Below, piece by piece: positions 36,601-48,600 of a DNA stretch of 64,000 nucleotides. The notes below the pieces were generated by a model. It saw only the letters and a list, made by a program, of their open reading frames with translations, was not told where the DNA came from and did no database searches. The stretch is from Gordionus sp. m RMFG-2023 (Eukaryota > Nematomorpha > Gordioida > Chordodea > Parachordodidae): contig NC_088775.1 of NCBI RefSeq assembly GCF_954871325.1, positions 29,985,561 through 30,049,560 on the forward strand, read 5' to 3'. Made by a program: the position numbers and the translations under genes. How positions within the stretch are numbered: the stretch's first letter is position 1; the number at the start of each line of letters is the position of its first letter.

Positions 36601-39600
36601 GACGAAGAATTTAAACAAATACACAATGCTTATTCCTGGCCAGCATATCAAGCAACGGTATATGAATTTACAGATCACATTGATTCACAACCCTACTCAG
36701 TTATTATGCATAATAAGCTGCGAAAGTAAATATTAATACTTAGAAATTTAATTAACCTTGTATTTTAATATTTATTTCCTGAGATGCTATCGATAATCCA
36801 GACCCCATGAGAGATGAGATCGTGTAATATCTTAAGGAACCCGTTGCGCCAGCATCGATAAATATCTTGGATTGGCAAAGAACGCCACCATATATCCCAC
36901 TTTGGCGTTAATGGCTAGGGATTATTTAGCTCAACAATCTACAAGTGTAACAAGTGAGAGGACCTTCAGTAAAGCTGTTGATTGTATGACTAAAAAAAGG
37001 AATAGAATGGCTTCAGAAACCCTCAAAATATGCCTTTGCCTGAGTTGTTGGGACGTAGATCTATTGGAATAATGTAAATATTATTACATACTTTGTTGTG
37101 ATTGTGTTTAGACCATATTAACATATATAATTAGTCCGAATAATGTATTTGTAAATTTTAAACAAGACTTTTACTTGCCCTCTCTTAAAAAATTGGTAAA
37201 ATATAATGATTTTTTAATTCTTTCAATATATCTTTATATTTATTTTGAAGCTTTCCTGAAGAAAAAGATTTGACAAATGAAGATTGAACTGACGATATTT
37301 TTTTATATTAAAATATTTTTTTATATCTAAATATTTTTATTTATTCGATTCTTTTATTGTAATTATAAAATTTAATTCATATGATTTATAAAGATTTAAA
37401 TAAATAAAATAAAAATATTAGTTATAATTTATTTTAATAGACAGGCCCTGGTTCGAACTAGTTATTGTTTTGAAGAAATTAATAAATAACTAAAATTCTT
37501 AAAATGTATATAAATTTTAGTGAATAAGGCATACGCGATATACCGAAGGTCAGGACACAATTTTTTGAGAAGAAAAATATTTTGGGGTTCATAAATTCCT
37601 GGTTTTTTTAAAAAATATATCAATTAAACATCTTAATCCTCAGAATTTGTCTCTTAATTACCTCAATTTAAATCAGGAAGAGCTTAGGCAAAATTAAATG
37701 AGATAATTTCCATATATAACGTTTTTTTTATTTCCAAACAGGATTAATTTTAGGAATTGATTTTTTCCATTCATGTTATCGAAATTTCCGTTAAAAAGAA
37801 TTTAAAAATCTTAAAACTTAATTTGGTAATCTAGCAGATATTTTTCTCTTAATATTGTACAAAGTTAAAAATAAAATGTTAAGATCCAGACATGCCCATT
37901 AAGTGCAATGCTAAAAAAAAAATTTCACAAACAAATATGAGTAACCATATTTATTTTTTATTCCCGATCAAATTAATATACACCATATAAAGGTAGTTAA
38001 AACTATGTTTATTTGATACCCATCCATTATCATATCAATATATGATTTTGATAAAATTATTCCTGACCTACGTAGAAATAACTTCACTCATCGAGAAGTG
38101 GCGCTTGACTTTTTGCCTATTCAATAGGTATTTTAATTATCAATCGATTTATCTTTAATAACAATATATTTATATACTATAATAAGTTCAATAAGAATAA
38201 CTTAAATTAAAATATATGGGCCTGAACCACGGATCTGTGATCGGGGTTCGTGCTCATAGCAGATTTTTAGAGCCAACCAACCAATTAACAACACTATAAG
38301 TAATCAAGTTTCATAAAATTTAAGATAACCTGTTGAGTTCACGATTCAAATTCATAACTCGAGTTCACCATAACTCGATTTCACGACTCAAATATATGAC
38401 TAGTTCACGACTCTCAAGTTTAGTCTGGATCTTAACATTTTATTTTTAACTATGTACAATATTAAAAGAAAAATATCTGCTAGATTACCAAATTAAGTTT
38501 TAAGATTTTTAAATTCTTTTTAACGGAAATTTTGATAACATGAATGGGAAAAATCAATTCCTAAAATTAATCCTGTTTGGAAATAAAAAAAAACGTTATA
38601 TATGGAAATTATCTCATAATTTTGCCTAAGCTCTTCCTGATTTAAATTGAGGTAATTAAGAGACAAATTCTGAGGATTAAGATGTTTAATTGATATATTT
38701 TTTTAAAAAACCAGGAATTTATGAACCCCAATATATTTTTCTTCTCAAAAAATTGTGTCCTGACCTTCGGTATATCGCGTATGCCTTATTCACTAAAATT
38801 TATATACATTTTAAGAATTTTAGTTATTTATTAATTTCTTCAAAACAGTAACTAGTTCGAACCAGGGCCTATCTATTAAAATAAATTATAACTAATATTT
38901 TTATTTTATTTATTTAAATCTTTATAAATCATATGAGTTAAATTTTATAATTACAATAAAAAAAATCGAATAAATAAAAATATTTAGATATAAAAAAATA
39001 TTTTAATATAAAAAAATATCGTCAGTTCAATCTTCATTTGTCAAATCTTATATCGTCAGTTCAATCTTCATTTGTCAATTCTTGCTTCAAAATAAATATA
39101 AAGATATATTGAAAGAATTAAAAAATCATTATATTTTACCAATTTTTTAAGAGAGGGCAAGTAAAAGTGTTTTTTATAATTTACAAAAACATTATTCGGA
39201 CTAATTATATATGTTAATATGGTCTAAACACAATCACAACAAAGTATGTAATAATATTTACATTATTCCAATAGATCTACGTCCCAACAACTCAGGCACA
39301 GGCATTCTTTGAGGGTTTCTGAAGCCATTTTATTCCTTTTTTTAGTCATACAATCAACAGCTTTACTGAAGGTCCTCTCACTTGTTACACTTGTAGATTG
39401 TTGAGCTAAATAATCCCTAGCCATTAACGCCAAAATGGGATATATGGTGGCGTTCTTTGCCAATCCGAGATATTTGTCGATGCTGGCGCAACGGGTTCCT
39501 TAAGATATTACACGATCTCATCTCTCATGGGGTCTGGATTATCGATAGCATCTCAGGAAATAAATATTAAAATACAAGGTTAATTAAATTTCTAAGTATT

Positions 39601-42600
39601 AATATTTACTTTCGCAGCTTATTATGCATAATAACTGAGTAGGGTTGTGAATCAATGTGATCTGTAAATTCATATACCGTTGCTTGATATGCTGGCCAGG
39701 AATAAGCATTGTGTATTTGTTTAAATTCTTCGTCATATTTATTATTTAAGATAGATTTTGGCATATATTTTTGTTTTGTTTTGGGATCTAGGAAGCTAGA
39801 TATATAATTTGTAAGGGTACCAAATAAGCCTTCGTAGGCTTTACATTTGGTCAGCATTAATTTAGCTGCCTATTTGATATCATCATTAGCATGTGAATTA
39901 AATGTTTCATCTAAGAAATTCCCTATCGAAGCGACGAATAAAGCCGCCGTCCCAATAGTTGTATTTTCCGAAGAAACTTCACAAGTAATCTTGAAAAATG
40001 GTTTGAAGGTTTCAATTTCCTCATTGATATTAAGATAAAATTCACCTAATTGTTTAATAGCCTCTAAATTCTTTAAAATAAAATATATTATATAAATAAC
40101 ATTTAAGATTATGGTTAAATTACTTTATTTATTGTAGAAATCATGAGATACTTAGAATTCCACCTAGTTACCACGTCAAGTGGTAATCTTGTGCCTCCAG
40201 AAATTTCGAGATATTTTTGCATTAGGTTGGGCGAAAGGTGAAGTTTTCACCAATTTGTGTATTTTTTCTAATTTGGGATCAAAAATACTAAGCCCTTCTT
40301 TAACAATTAAATTTATAACATGCGCCAAGCATCTATTACTATAGAAGGGCATATTATATTTTTCCTTATTATGATTACTCATTATAGCAGTTGCATTAAT
40401 AATATTCCTAGCATTGTCGTGAGTTAATGCTATAACATTTTTTTGAATTTCAAATGTTTCGAGAGATTTTAATAAATAATTCGCTATATCTTGCCCACAT
40501 GCTGATGAGGAAGTTCGATTAAATCTAAAAGATAGTTTTTAATTTTCCAATTAATATAGTGTACAGTAATAGAACAGTAAGACATACTATTGATTCCTGT
40601 ATAAATATCGGTTGAAAGCGAAATTTTACTTTGTACATTTTTTAATTTAGCTATTAGTTTTAATTTGGATGTTTCATACATCGAATGTAAATATACTTTC
40701 GCTGTTTGTCGTGTCCAAATTTTTTCATTTTTAAATATAAAAGCAAATATATCCCGGAATTCAATTGAGTCGAATATGTTAAATGCTAAATTATTTTTAA
40801 TAATACATCTGAGTATTAGTTTATTTAATCTTTTGTTTTCTTCTGGTTGAAGTTTTCTTATGCCCGATAAAAGCTTGGGCATTATTTCTTTAGTTTGGAT
40901 AATGAATTTAGGGTGCGATATTTTTATATGATTTTTAAGGTTGGCTAAAAAATATTAAAAATTTTTAATATAGGATTTATATATTTGGTAATTTATTTTA
41001 TATTAACCCTTCAATACTCCGGTGAAAAAAATCAAGTAAATACTCGAGTGGGGTTTATTAAACCCCAATTTCAAATGCATATATATCCAGTTATATTCAT
41101 TATTTAGATTTAATATTTGGATATAAGATAGAACTAACCTTAAACCTGATAAAATAATTATTTATTTTTATTTCTTAAGTTTAAATTAAAAATGATAAGG
41201 AGTAATATAATTTGTCCCAAAATTTTCTAAAAAAAGCTAACTTTTTTTAAATTTAAAATATTAAATGAAAAAATTAACTTATATATCATATAATCATGAT
41301 AATTCATAACTTGGATCTTTATTCTTCAATATAAAAAAAAAATTACACTAATACATTCAAATATAAAAAAATATAGAACATGCAAATTTACTCTGGTGGG
41401 GTCTCACAAACCCCAATCAGTCACAAAATGCTTATATCTTAAAAACTACTCAACCGAAATGTATGAAATTTGGAATATAGATTCTAAGATATATTTGATG
41501 AAGCTACTGAAAAATCCAGATAAAAATATTTAACTGTTTTTATGCAATATCATTTCTAGCATGCCTGGGGTTTCATATACCCCACCTGAGTATTGAAGGG
41601 TTGAACAATATATATGTCGTAATTTTTAAAGGGATCATGACTATCCGGGATCTTCACGGGATTTAAAGGGATCCCTTTAAAATTTCAATTTTTTAAAGGA
41701 TAAAGAACTATACGGTATTATCACGTTTTAATCGTGATAAAGAGGAATCTTATTTTAAAAGCGTTTTCCACGAGTTTCGTTGCGTTTTTTAATTTTCAAT
41801 GTTGTTTTTTTGGCCTTATGAAGATATGTCTAGTATAGGGTATCAATCGATAGCTAATCAAAAGATCTATTCAACTGGAAGTCAATCTCTGCCCCATAAT
41901 GGGCGGTCTAGGGGGTGGGGGGGGTGTAAAAAATAATTTTTTTTGATATGGATATCAATCGATAGCTAATCAAAAGATCTATTCAAAAGGGAGGTCAATC
42001 TCTGCCCCATAATGGGCGGCCTGGAGGGGGTGAGGGGTGTGTGTAAATAATATTTTTTTTGATATGGGTATCAATCGATAGCTAATCAAAAGATCTATTC
42101 AACTGAAGGTCAATTTCTACCCCTTAATAGGCAATCTGGGGGGGGGTGTAAAAAATAATTTTTTTTGATATGGGTATCAATCGATAGCCAATCAAAAGAT
42201 CTATTCAACTGGAAGTCAATCTCTGCCCCATAATGGGCGGTCTAGGGGGTAGGGGTCGGAGGGGGTGTAAATAATAATTTTTTTTGATATGGGTATCAAT
42301 CGATAGCTAATCAAAAGATCTATTCAACTGGAGGTCAATCTCTGCCCCATAATGGGCGGTCTGGAAGGGGGTGAGGGGGGGGGTGTAAAAAATAATAAAT
42401 TTTGATATGGGTATCAATCGATAGCTAATCAAAAGATCTATTCAACTGGAGGTGAATCTCTGCCCCATAATGGACGGTCTAGAAAGGTAGGGGGGGGTGT
42501 AAAAAATAATTATGGCTATCAATAGATAGCTAATCAAAAGATCTATTCAACCGAAGGTCAATCTCTGCCCCATATTGGGCGGTCTGGAGGTGATAGGGGT

Positions 42601-45600
42601 AGGGGTGTATAAAAAATAATTATTTTTGATATGGGTATCAATCTATAGCTTATCAAAAGATCTATTCAACTGAAGGTCAATCTCTGCCCCATAATTAGCG
42701 GTCTGGGGGGGGGGGTGTAAAAAATATTTTTTTTGATATGGGTATCAATCGATAGCTAATTTAAAAATCTATTCAACTGAAAGTCAATTTCTACCCCATA
42801 ATGGGCGGTCTGGGGGGGGGTATAAAAAATAATTTTTTGATATGGGTATCAAATAAAAGCTAATTTTAATATGGTTTGACTGAAAGTCTCTATTCTTGGT
42901 CTTGATAGGTATGACTTGGTCTGGGGGGGGGGTCAACATATTAACAAAATGTCTAGTTGGATAGAATTTACAGAAATAAAAGAGAATGAAAATAAAACAA
43001 TTTTTTAAATCTTTTTTCGGTTCCAATCCTGAACTTGAAATATATAATATGCAGTGTTCTATATTAGCACGATATTCCATAGCTATTTTTTTTTAGTATC
43101 GATATCTTTAGCGTGCAACATTTTTTTAAAAAGAGAGATAACGGTGGCTCGTTACTAAATAAATAGCAAAAATTAATATAACAATTTTATAATTAATTCT
43201 AAAATCATTAATTTTATTTTATTTAAAAATTTAAATTTACATTTAAAAATATGCAAAATATATTTTTCAAAAAAATAAAATATTCTAAATGTCGACGGTA
43301 TAGTATTATAATGAAAATAATTCTGGTACAGATCATATCGACAAAGGAATATCCCTTGAAAATGATGATGATATGGAATTTCCTTTTCCTTAATTCACAA
43401 ATTATTTTAATCTAAAAAATTAACACAATATATATTTGCTGTAAGATGTGGAAGGTTTTATTATCAAACAAAACTAGTTGCTTCAACTTGAGAAAACATT
43501 TAAAGGTAATATATCAACCTAATATCAATGTATAGCTCAATTCTTAATCTTTAAAAAAAATTAGAGCATCTATAATAGATTTTGAGTTAGATGAGTTAGG
43601 TGATAGTTGATTTTCTGGCCTAGTCTAAACATACTATATTTCAACTGGCCATAAGATAGTGAATTTTTATGGATATCTAATAAATAGTAATTAAACAGAA
43701 CATAAACATGGGTATTAAATAAAAGTTAAATAATTTAGACTTCATTATTAAATACAATTATCAGGGGTTAAATATAGTCATTGCTATTTATAAACTCATT
43801 GTAGCCTAATGATAAAATTATTTGCTAGCAACTTAATCTAATTTGTAATATTTTTAAATCTCAAAATTTCGGCTATATTTGAAACCATCGATTCACAAAT
43901 TTTAAAATGACATTATAAATTTTTCTTATTGCAGTTATAAATTATTGCACTTCTTTATAAGCAAATCATCTATATTATAATATTTTTTTTTAAGCCATAT
44001 AATCAACAACATATTTTATTGATTTCGATAATTAATTTAAAATATATGAACAATTATTTATTATTTACACAAATAATATTTAAGTGACATTTTGTGGAAC
44101 AATTAATGCCATTTTTAAAACATTGACACCTCTTATTGTTGCAACTTTTTTGGCAATTGCAAATTGATTCAAAACTACCATAAGAAGATGTACTTCTTGA
44201 TGCTGTTATTATGGAGATCCTCTTATTAGGAATGGTAAAATTGGTAAATTTTATTGATTTATGAATGTTCGTTTTTAAAAATGGGGAATTAATTTTTCCC
44301 AAAAGTTCCAACCCATAATTTCTCGCCCTCCATTTGTATAATTTCGGCCTCAATATTTTTGGGGCATAGATTAGATATATCATTTTTATTTATTGGGATC
44401 AGTACGTGATCCCCAATGCAAAATTTTATCTTTTTAATTTTATTCTTATAAGCATTCTCTTGCTTCTTCCTATCTATTAAATATGAAATGAACGAAGGTA
44501 GTCTGTTTAAGATATTTTCGATGCTGTTGCCAATCGAGTTTGTAGTATAATTATCTTTCCATAATATTATTTTTCCAATTTTCAGACCAAATCATACCAA
44601 TCAAGACCAAGATTAAAGACTTTCAGTCAAACCATATTAAAATTAGCTTTTATTTAATACCCATATCAAAAAATTATTTTTTACACCTACCCCCTAGACC
44701 GCCCATTATGGGGCAGAGATTGACCTCCAGTTGAATAGATCTTTTGATTAGCTATCGATTGATACCCATATCAAAAAAATTATTTTTTACACCCCCCCCC
44801 CAGACCAACTCATACCCATCAAGACCAAGAATAAAGACTTTCAGTCAAACCATATTAAAATTAGCTTTTATTTAATACCCATATCAAAAAAATAATTTTT
44901 ACACCCCCCCCTCCACCCTCCTAAATCGCCCATTATGGGGCAGAGATTGACCTCCAGTTGAATAGATCTTTTGATTAGCTATAGATTGATACCCTATACT
45001 AAACATATCTTATATCATAAGGCCAAAAAAAACAAAATTGAAAATTAAAAAACGCAACTAAACTCGTGGAAAACCCTTTTAAAATAAGATTCCTCTTTAT
45101 CACGATTAAAACGTGATTGTATTATCATTCCTTAATTTAAAACCCTAATTTCCCTTAAAATCTCGTGAAGATCCATATAGTCATGATCCCTTAAAAAATT
45201 AGGACATATATAAACATTTTCAAATTTATTACAGTTAATTATAAGTTTATGAAATTGAAAATAGAACCTACATATCATCACCTATTGCTTATTTTCCTAT
45301 TATTTTATCACATTTTATCTAAAATATATTTTAGAAATATATTATACTTGTAGCCGTATGGAGACTGTAAATTTTATCACAAATACAAACATTTGCGCTT
45401 AGAATTTAGTATCTATAAAGTAATCTTTAGAGGTAAAAGAATTGTCTTGCTCTTGTTCCTTATCTGCCTCGTCCATAAAATTTTTTTTTATAAGAATAAA
45501 ATAATTTTATACTAAATATCTGGTTAGGTTACTGTTCCTTTTGGGAGGCTCATTTCATTATTCTTTTTTCTTATTTTTTGATGTTATTTTTTTTAATGTT

Positions 45601-48600
45601 ATTTATTTTTCGATTTGATGAAATAAAACTATTTTTCATCTAAATATTTAGCCCCCACCCTAAATTTAACTTCCATTTCCATCTCCTTTAAAAATTTGTA
45701 GGCAATATTATACATTTTTTTATAAAAAATTATTTAATATTTCAAAAAATCTAAAATAAAAAAAAGAAATTAATTTTATAATAAAATAAAAAACCCAATC
45801 GCCTATCTGGCACCTAATTAAGGAGTGGGGGATTTTTAAAATTTTTTTTGCATCTAATTCATTGTTTTATTTATTTTATTTTTTCAACTCCGCTTTGAAA
45901 TTATTTTAATTTTATTTATTTAAATCTTTATAAATCATATGTATGAGTTAAATTTTATTATTACAATGAAAAAATCGAATCTCGGAGTCGTAGTCGGGTG
46001 AACTCGACTTTTTAACAACACTAGACGAGAGCTTGAACATGGAACACTGTTTTAAGATGTGTATTTTTCAGAGTTGTTAAAAGATACTTTTTAAATGATC
46101 TAGATACAGATACATAGTCTAAGAATTTATCTAGATACAGATACAGCTACTAAAAAGATATCTTGATACAGATATAATTTAAAATGTATCTAGGTACAGA
46201 TACATTTTTTATTATTCTTAGATAAGGTTTGAATAAACCTAAATTAGGATTCTATTGTGAAAATTCATGAAAAAATTTATTATAATGAATTTTAGATATT
46301 AATATAAAATATGATTAATATAAATAATTATTATATATCATTAATAAAATAATATAATATATGATTAAATGATTATAAATAATTATTAGATTTTAGTAAT
46401 AAAATATTTTCAAAATTTTGGTCATTAAGACATCCTCGTTTATCTGTAAAGACAACATTTTTAGCTATACTAAAAAGTCTTTCAACAGGGGCGCTGGAAG
46501 GGATTGTGGTGTTATATTTAATGAATAACATTTTTATATCAGGATATTGTTTAAAAATACTAAAATCTCGGCATTCATTTTTGAACAAACTATTTAAAAT
46601 TTGGTGATTATCAGAATTTAAATCATTAAATCATATCTCCTGCTGTGAGATACTAAAAAAATCGGATATTAAATTATTGGTTTTTTTTCACAGGTTAATT
46701 TGCACTAATTTGAAGACTTTGATAATTCCTCAACTAATCTTTGTATTAATTGTTTTTTTTTAATTAAAATTTTCATCCATTTGCAACCATGTCCAATCTA
46801 GTTTAAAAAAAGGATGAAGCATAGTTGCCAATATATTTTCACCTTCAAAAATTGTCCCAATAAACCTAGAATTATTAAATATTGATTAATTTATTATTAA
46901 TTTACCTATCTTCAATCCCTTTAAGTAAGGCATTTAAGAATGGTAAACAAAATTTCAGGTTCATTTATTTAAAAATTTTCAATTTAACAATGAGCTGGGA
47001 AATAGTTGCACAGTAATAAGCTGTGAATTGACTCCTAGGTATGAACTAAGATTTAACATTTCTTAAAACAGCTCAAATAATTTGTTTGTAATTAAATTAT
47101 TATACAAATTTAAATGTTAGCTATACCGGCGATAGGCACTCCAACAATCTGCTGTTGTGCATATTAACGTATTAGACTTTTAATGATTTCTTTCATTTCA
47201 CTCCCATCTTTCGGAAATTCTAGCAACCACTGTCTGTCTGCAAATTATATTTTTTGTGGTTTTCAACAACTGAAAATGGCTGAATGCTATCTATAATAAA
47301 ATCAACAATTAAATCATCTAAAGTGGTTTGGGTTAAAGTCTGAGGTATCTTGGAAAAAAATCAATGGACGATGAGAGTCCAATATTTTCTTTAATAGATT
47401 TTTTATCATTCCCCTTTTTTATTTGGATTAAGAGTGTTTGATGTTTTCTCTTAAAATTTAAAATTAAAATTGTAAATTTAGTATCTATTACCCTTAAGTG
47501 TTTTACAATGTTGCAAGTTGAGTTAATGCTAACTGAAATTTGTATATTTTTTGGTAGACATGGCAAACATTTTACTAACAGAGATTTGTTTTCATTATTT
47601 TGAGATATTATTTTAAAATATGGTCTATAAATTGGCCATGGAATGTCGTCATTTTCGTCATTAATATTAATCTTAAAAATTAATATAATAGAATAAAATA
47701 AAATACCAATTCCATTGCAATTAAAAATGACAAATTCCTTGAGATGGATTTTAATATTAATTAATATTTATATATTCTTTTTTATATATAATTTTAATAT
47801 TAAGTTATATGCTCATATGAAATGAAATAAATTTTACATTCAAGTATTTTTATTTATAATATAAAAAAGTGTTAAATAAAAGTATATCAAAATGTATCTA
47901 AAAACAGATACAGATACCTTGTAATTAATAGCTAGATACAGATACTTTAATCAAAAATCTATCTAGATACAGATACCACATTTTATAACAACTCTGGTAT
48001 TTTTACAAGGTTTCCCATTCAAAAAAGGAAAAGCCCTAATCAAAAAAGGAAAAGTTTCAATCATAATAGGAAAAGGGTCAATCATAAAAGGAAAAGGGTT
48101 AATCAAAAAAGGAAGAGGCCCAAACAAAAAAGAAAAGTTCCAAATGTTTAGGAAAAAGTCCGATCAAAAACGAAAAGTGCCTAACAAAAAAGGAAAAGGT
48201 TCATTCAAAAAAGGAAAAGTGTCAATCAAAAAAGGAAAATTCCCATTCAAAATAGGAAATTCGTAATTTTAAAATTTTTTCTTAAATTTTTATTTATTTT
48301 TGTTATTCCTTATTATTTTATTTCTAACTTTTTGTGTCTTTACATTATTTTTCTTGCTATATCTTTTCTCAATTTATTTTTCTTTTCATTTTTGATAATT
48401 CTTTAGTCATTTTTAAAATAATTTATAAATTTTCCGTTTTTTTTCTTCACGCCTCTGCTCCTATTTTTAAACAATTCTGTACTTTTCATCATACACACAA
48501 TATTATTTTTATGATTTTTTGTACATTTCTAACCTTTTCAGTCTCTAAGTCATTTTTAATCTTTATTTTTTGATCTTTTCTCAGTTTTTTTTTCTCATAT

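Larger units (their letters stand above)
34374..37888 (+). repeat. Inverted-repeat arm A
   Basis: 3.5 kb. The left limit is at AATAATGAAATGAGCCTCCC, the right limit at GTTAAGATCCAGAC. The inverted partner is 38421-45567 minus the inserted element. Encoded peptides of 132, 83, 68 and 66 residues differ from their partners at zero to three positions each, so the arms are about 98-99 percent alike by eye. Confidence 0.9.
41615..45206 (-). mobile_element. Ginger/KRBA2-like DNA transposon with inverted subterminal minisatellites
   Basis: Ends are TGTCGTAATTTTTAAAGGGA (41615) and the complement of TGTCCTAATTTTTTAAGGGA (45206), extending into GATCATGACTAT at both sides. TATA flanks both ends (41611-41614, 45207-45210), and arm A has the matching empty site (ACAATGTATATAAAC in this orientation) with a single TATA, which proves a 4-bp target duplication. 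TGT...ACA ends and 4-bp duplications fit Ginger. The inverted repeats include tandem arrays of about 110-118 bp (about 10 units left, about 3 units right). The interior encodes the C-terminal part of a KRBA2-like integrase protein; the catalytic core was not found, so it is a defective copy. Confidence 0.8.
39263..45476 (-). pseudogene. BED-finger hAT transposase, arm B copy
   Basis: Mirror image of the arm A gene: BED exon at 45476-45348, core exon from about 40944 down to 40484, pieces 40382-40176, 40038-39870 and 39857-39606, and the hATC domain 39463-39263. Residue differences from arm A are few (LPHQHVGKI against [14 protein letters not shown] against [16 protein letters not shown] against [11 protein letters not shown]). 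The same stop codon before the 83-residue piece and the same frame change after HVGKI are present, so the two copies were already dead when they were duplicated. The intron between BED and core now carries both a MITE and the Ginger-like element. Confidence 0.86.
38421..45567 (-). repeat. Inverted-repeat arm B (contains a 3.6-kb Ginger-like insertion)
   Basis: Complement of arm A from GTCTGGATCTTAACATTTT at 38421 to GGGAGGCTCATTTCATTATT near 45567, with 41615-45206 inserted. A short extra duplication of ATCGTCAGTTCAATCTTCAT occurs near 39017-39075. Confidence 0.88.
33694..46023. mobile_element. 12.3-kb composite hAT element with two inverted transposase arms
   Basis: The outer ends are TAGTGTTGTTAAACGACTC (33694) and GACTTTTTAACAACACTA (ending 46023). 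The 8-bp sequence GACGAGAG lies on both outer sides (33686-33693, 46024-46031), a perfect hAT-sized target duplication, so the two ends belong to one insertion. Inside are two arms in opposite orientation: A, 34374-37888, and B, 38421-45567. They are nearly identical apart from a 3.6-kb insertion in B. Each encodes the same BED-finger hAT transposase with the same internal breaks. A longer inverted repeat pairs about 33760-34200 with about 37735-38420 (with an extra 250 bases in the latter), which looks like the original long terminal repeat of arm A's element. Confidence 0.88.

Noticed and set aside
35485-40850. Opposite-strand ORFs at 35485-35670, 36297-36488, 39847-40038 and 40665-40850
   Set aside because: Shadows of the hAT transposase coding strand, duplicated only because the arms are duplicated.
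41833-42930. Possible CRISPR-like array
   Set aside because: Units are contiguous and similar over their whole length, with no unique spacers; it is a minisatellite in a eukaryotic transposon.
42784-43080. Minus-strand ORF of 98 codons at the edge of the minisatellite
   Set aside because: Runs partly through the array units ([15 protein letters not shown] from the G runs) with no protein similarity.
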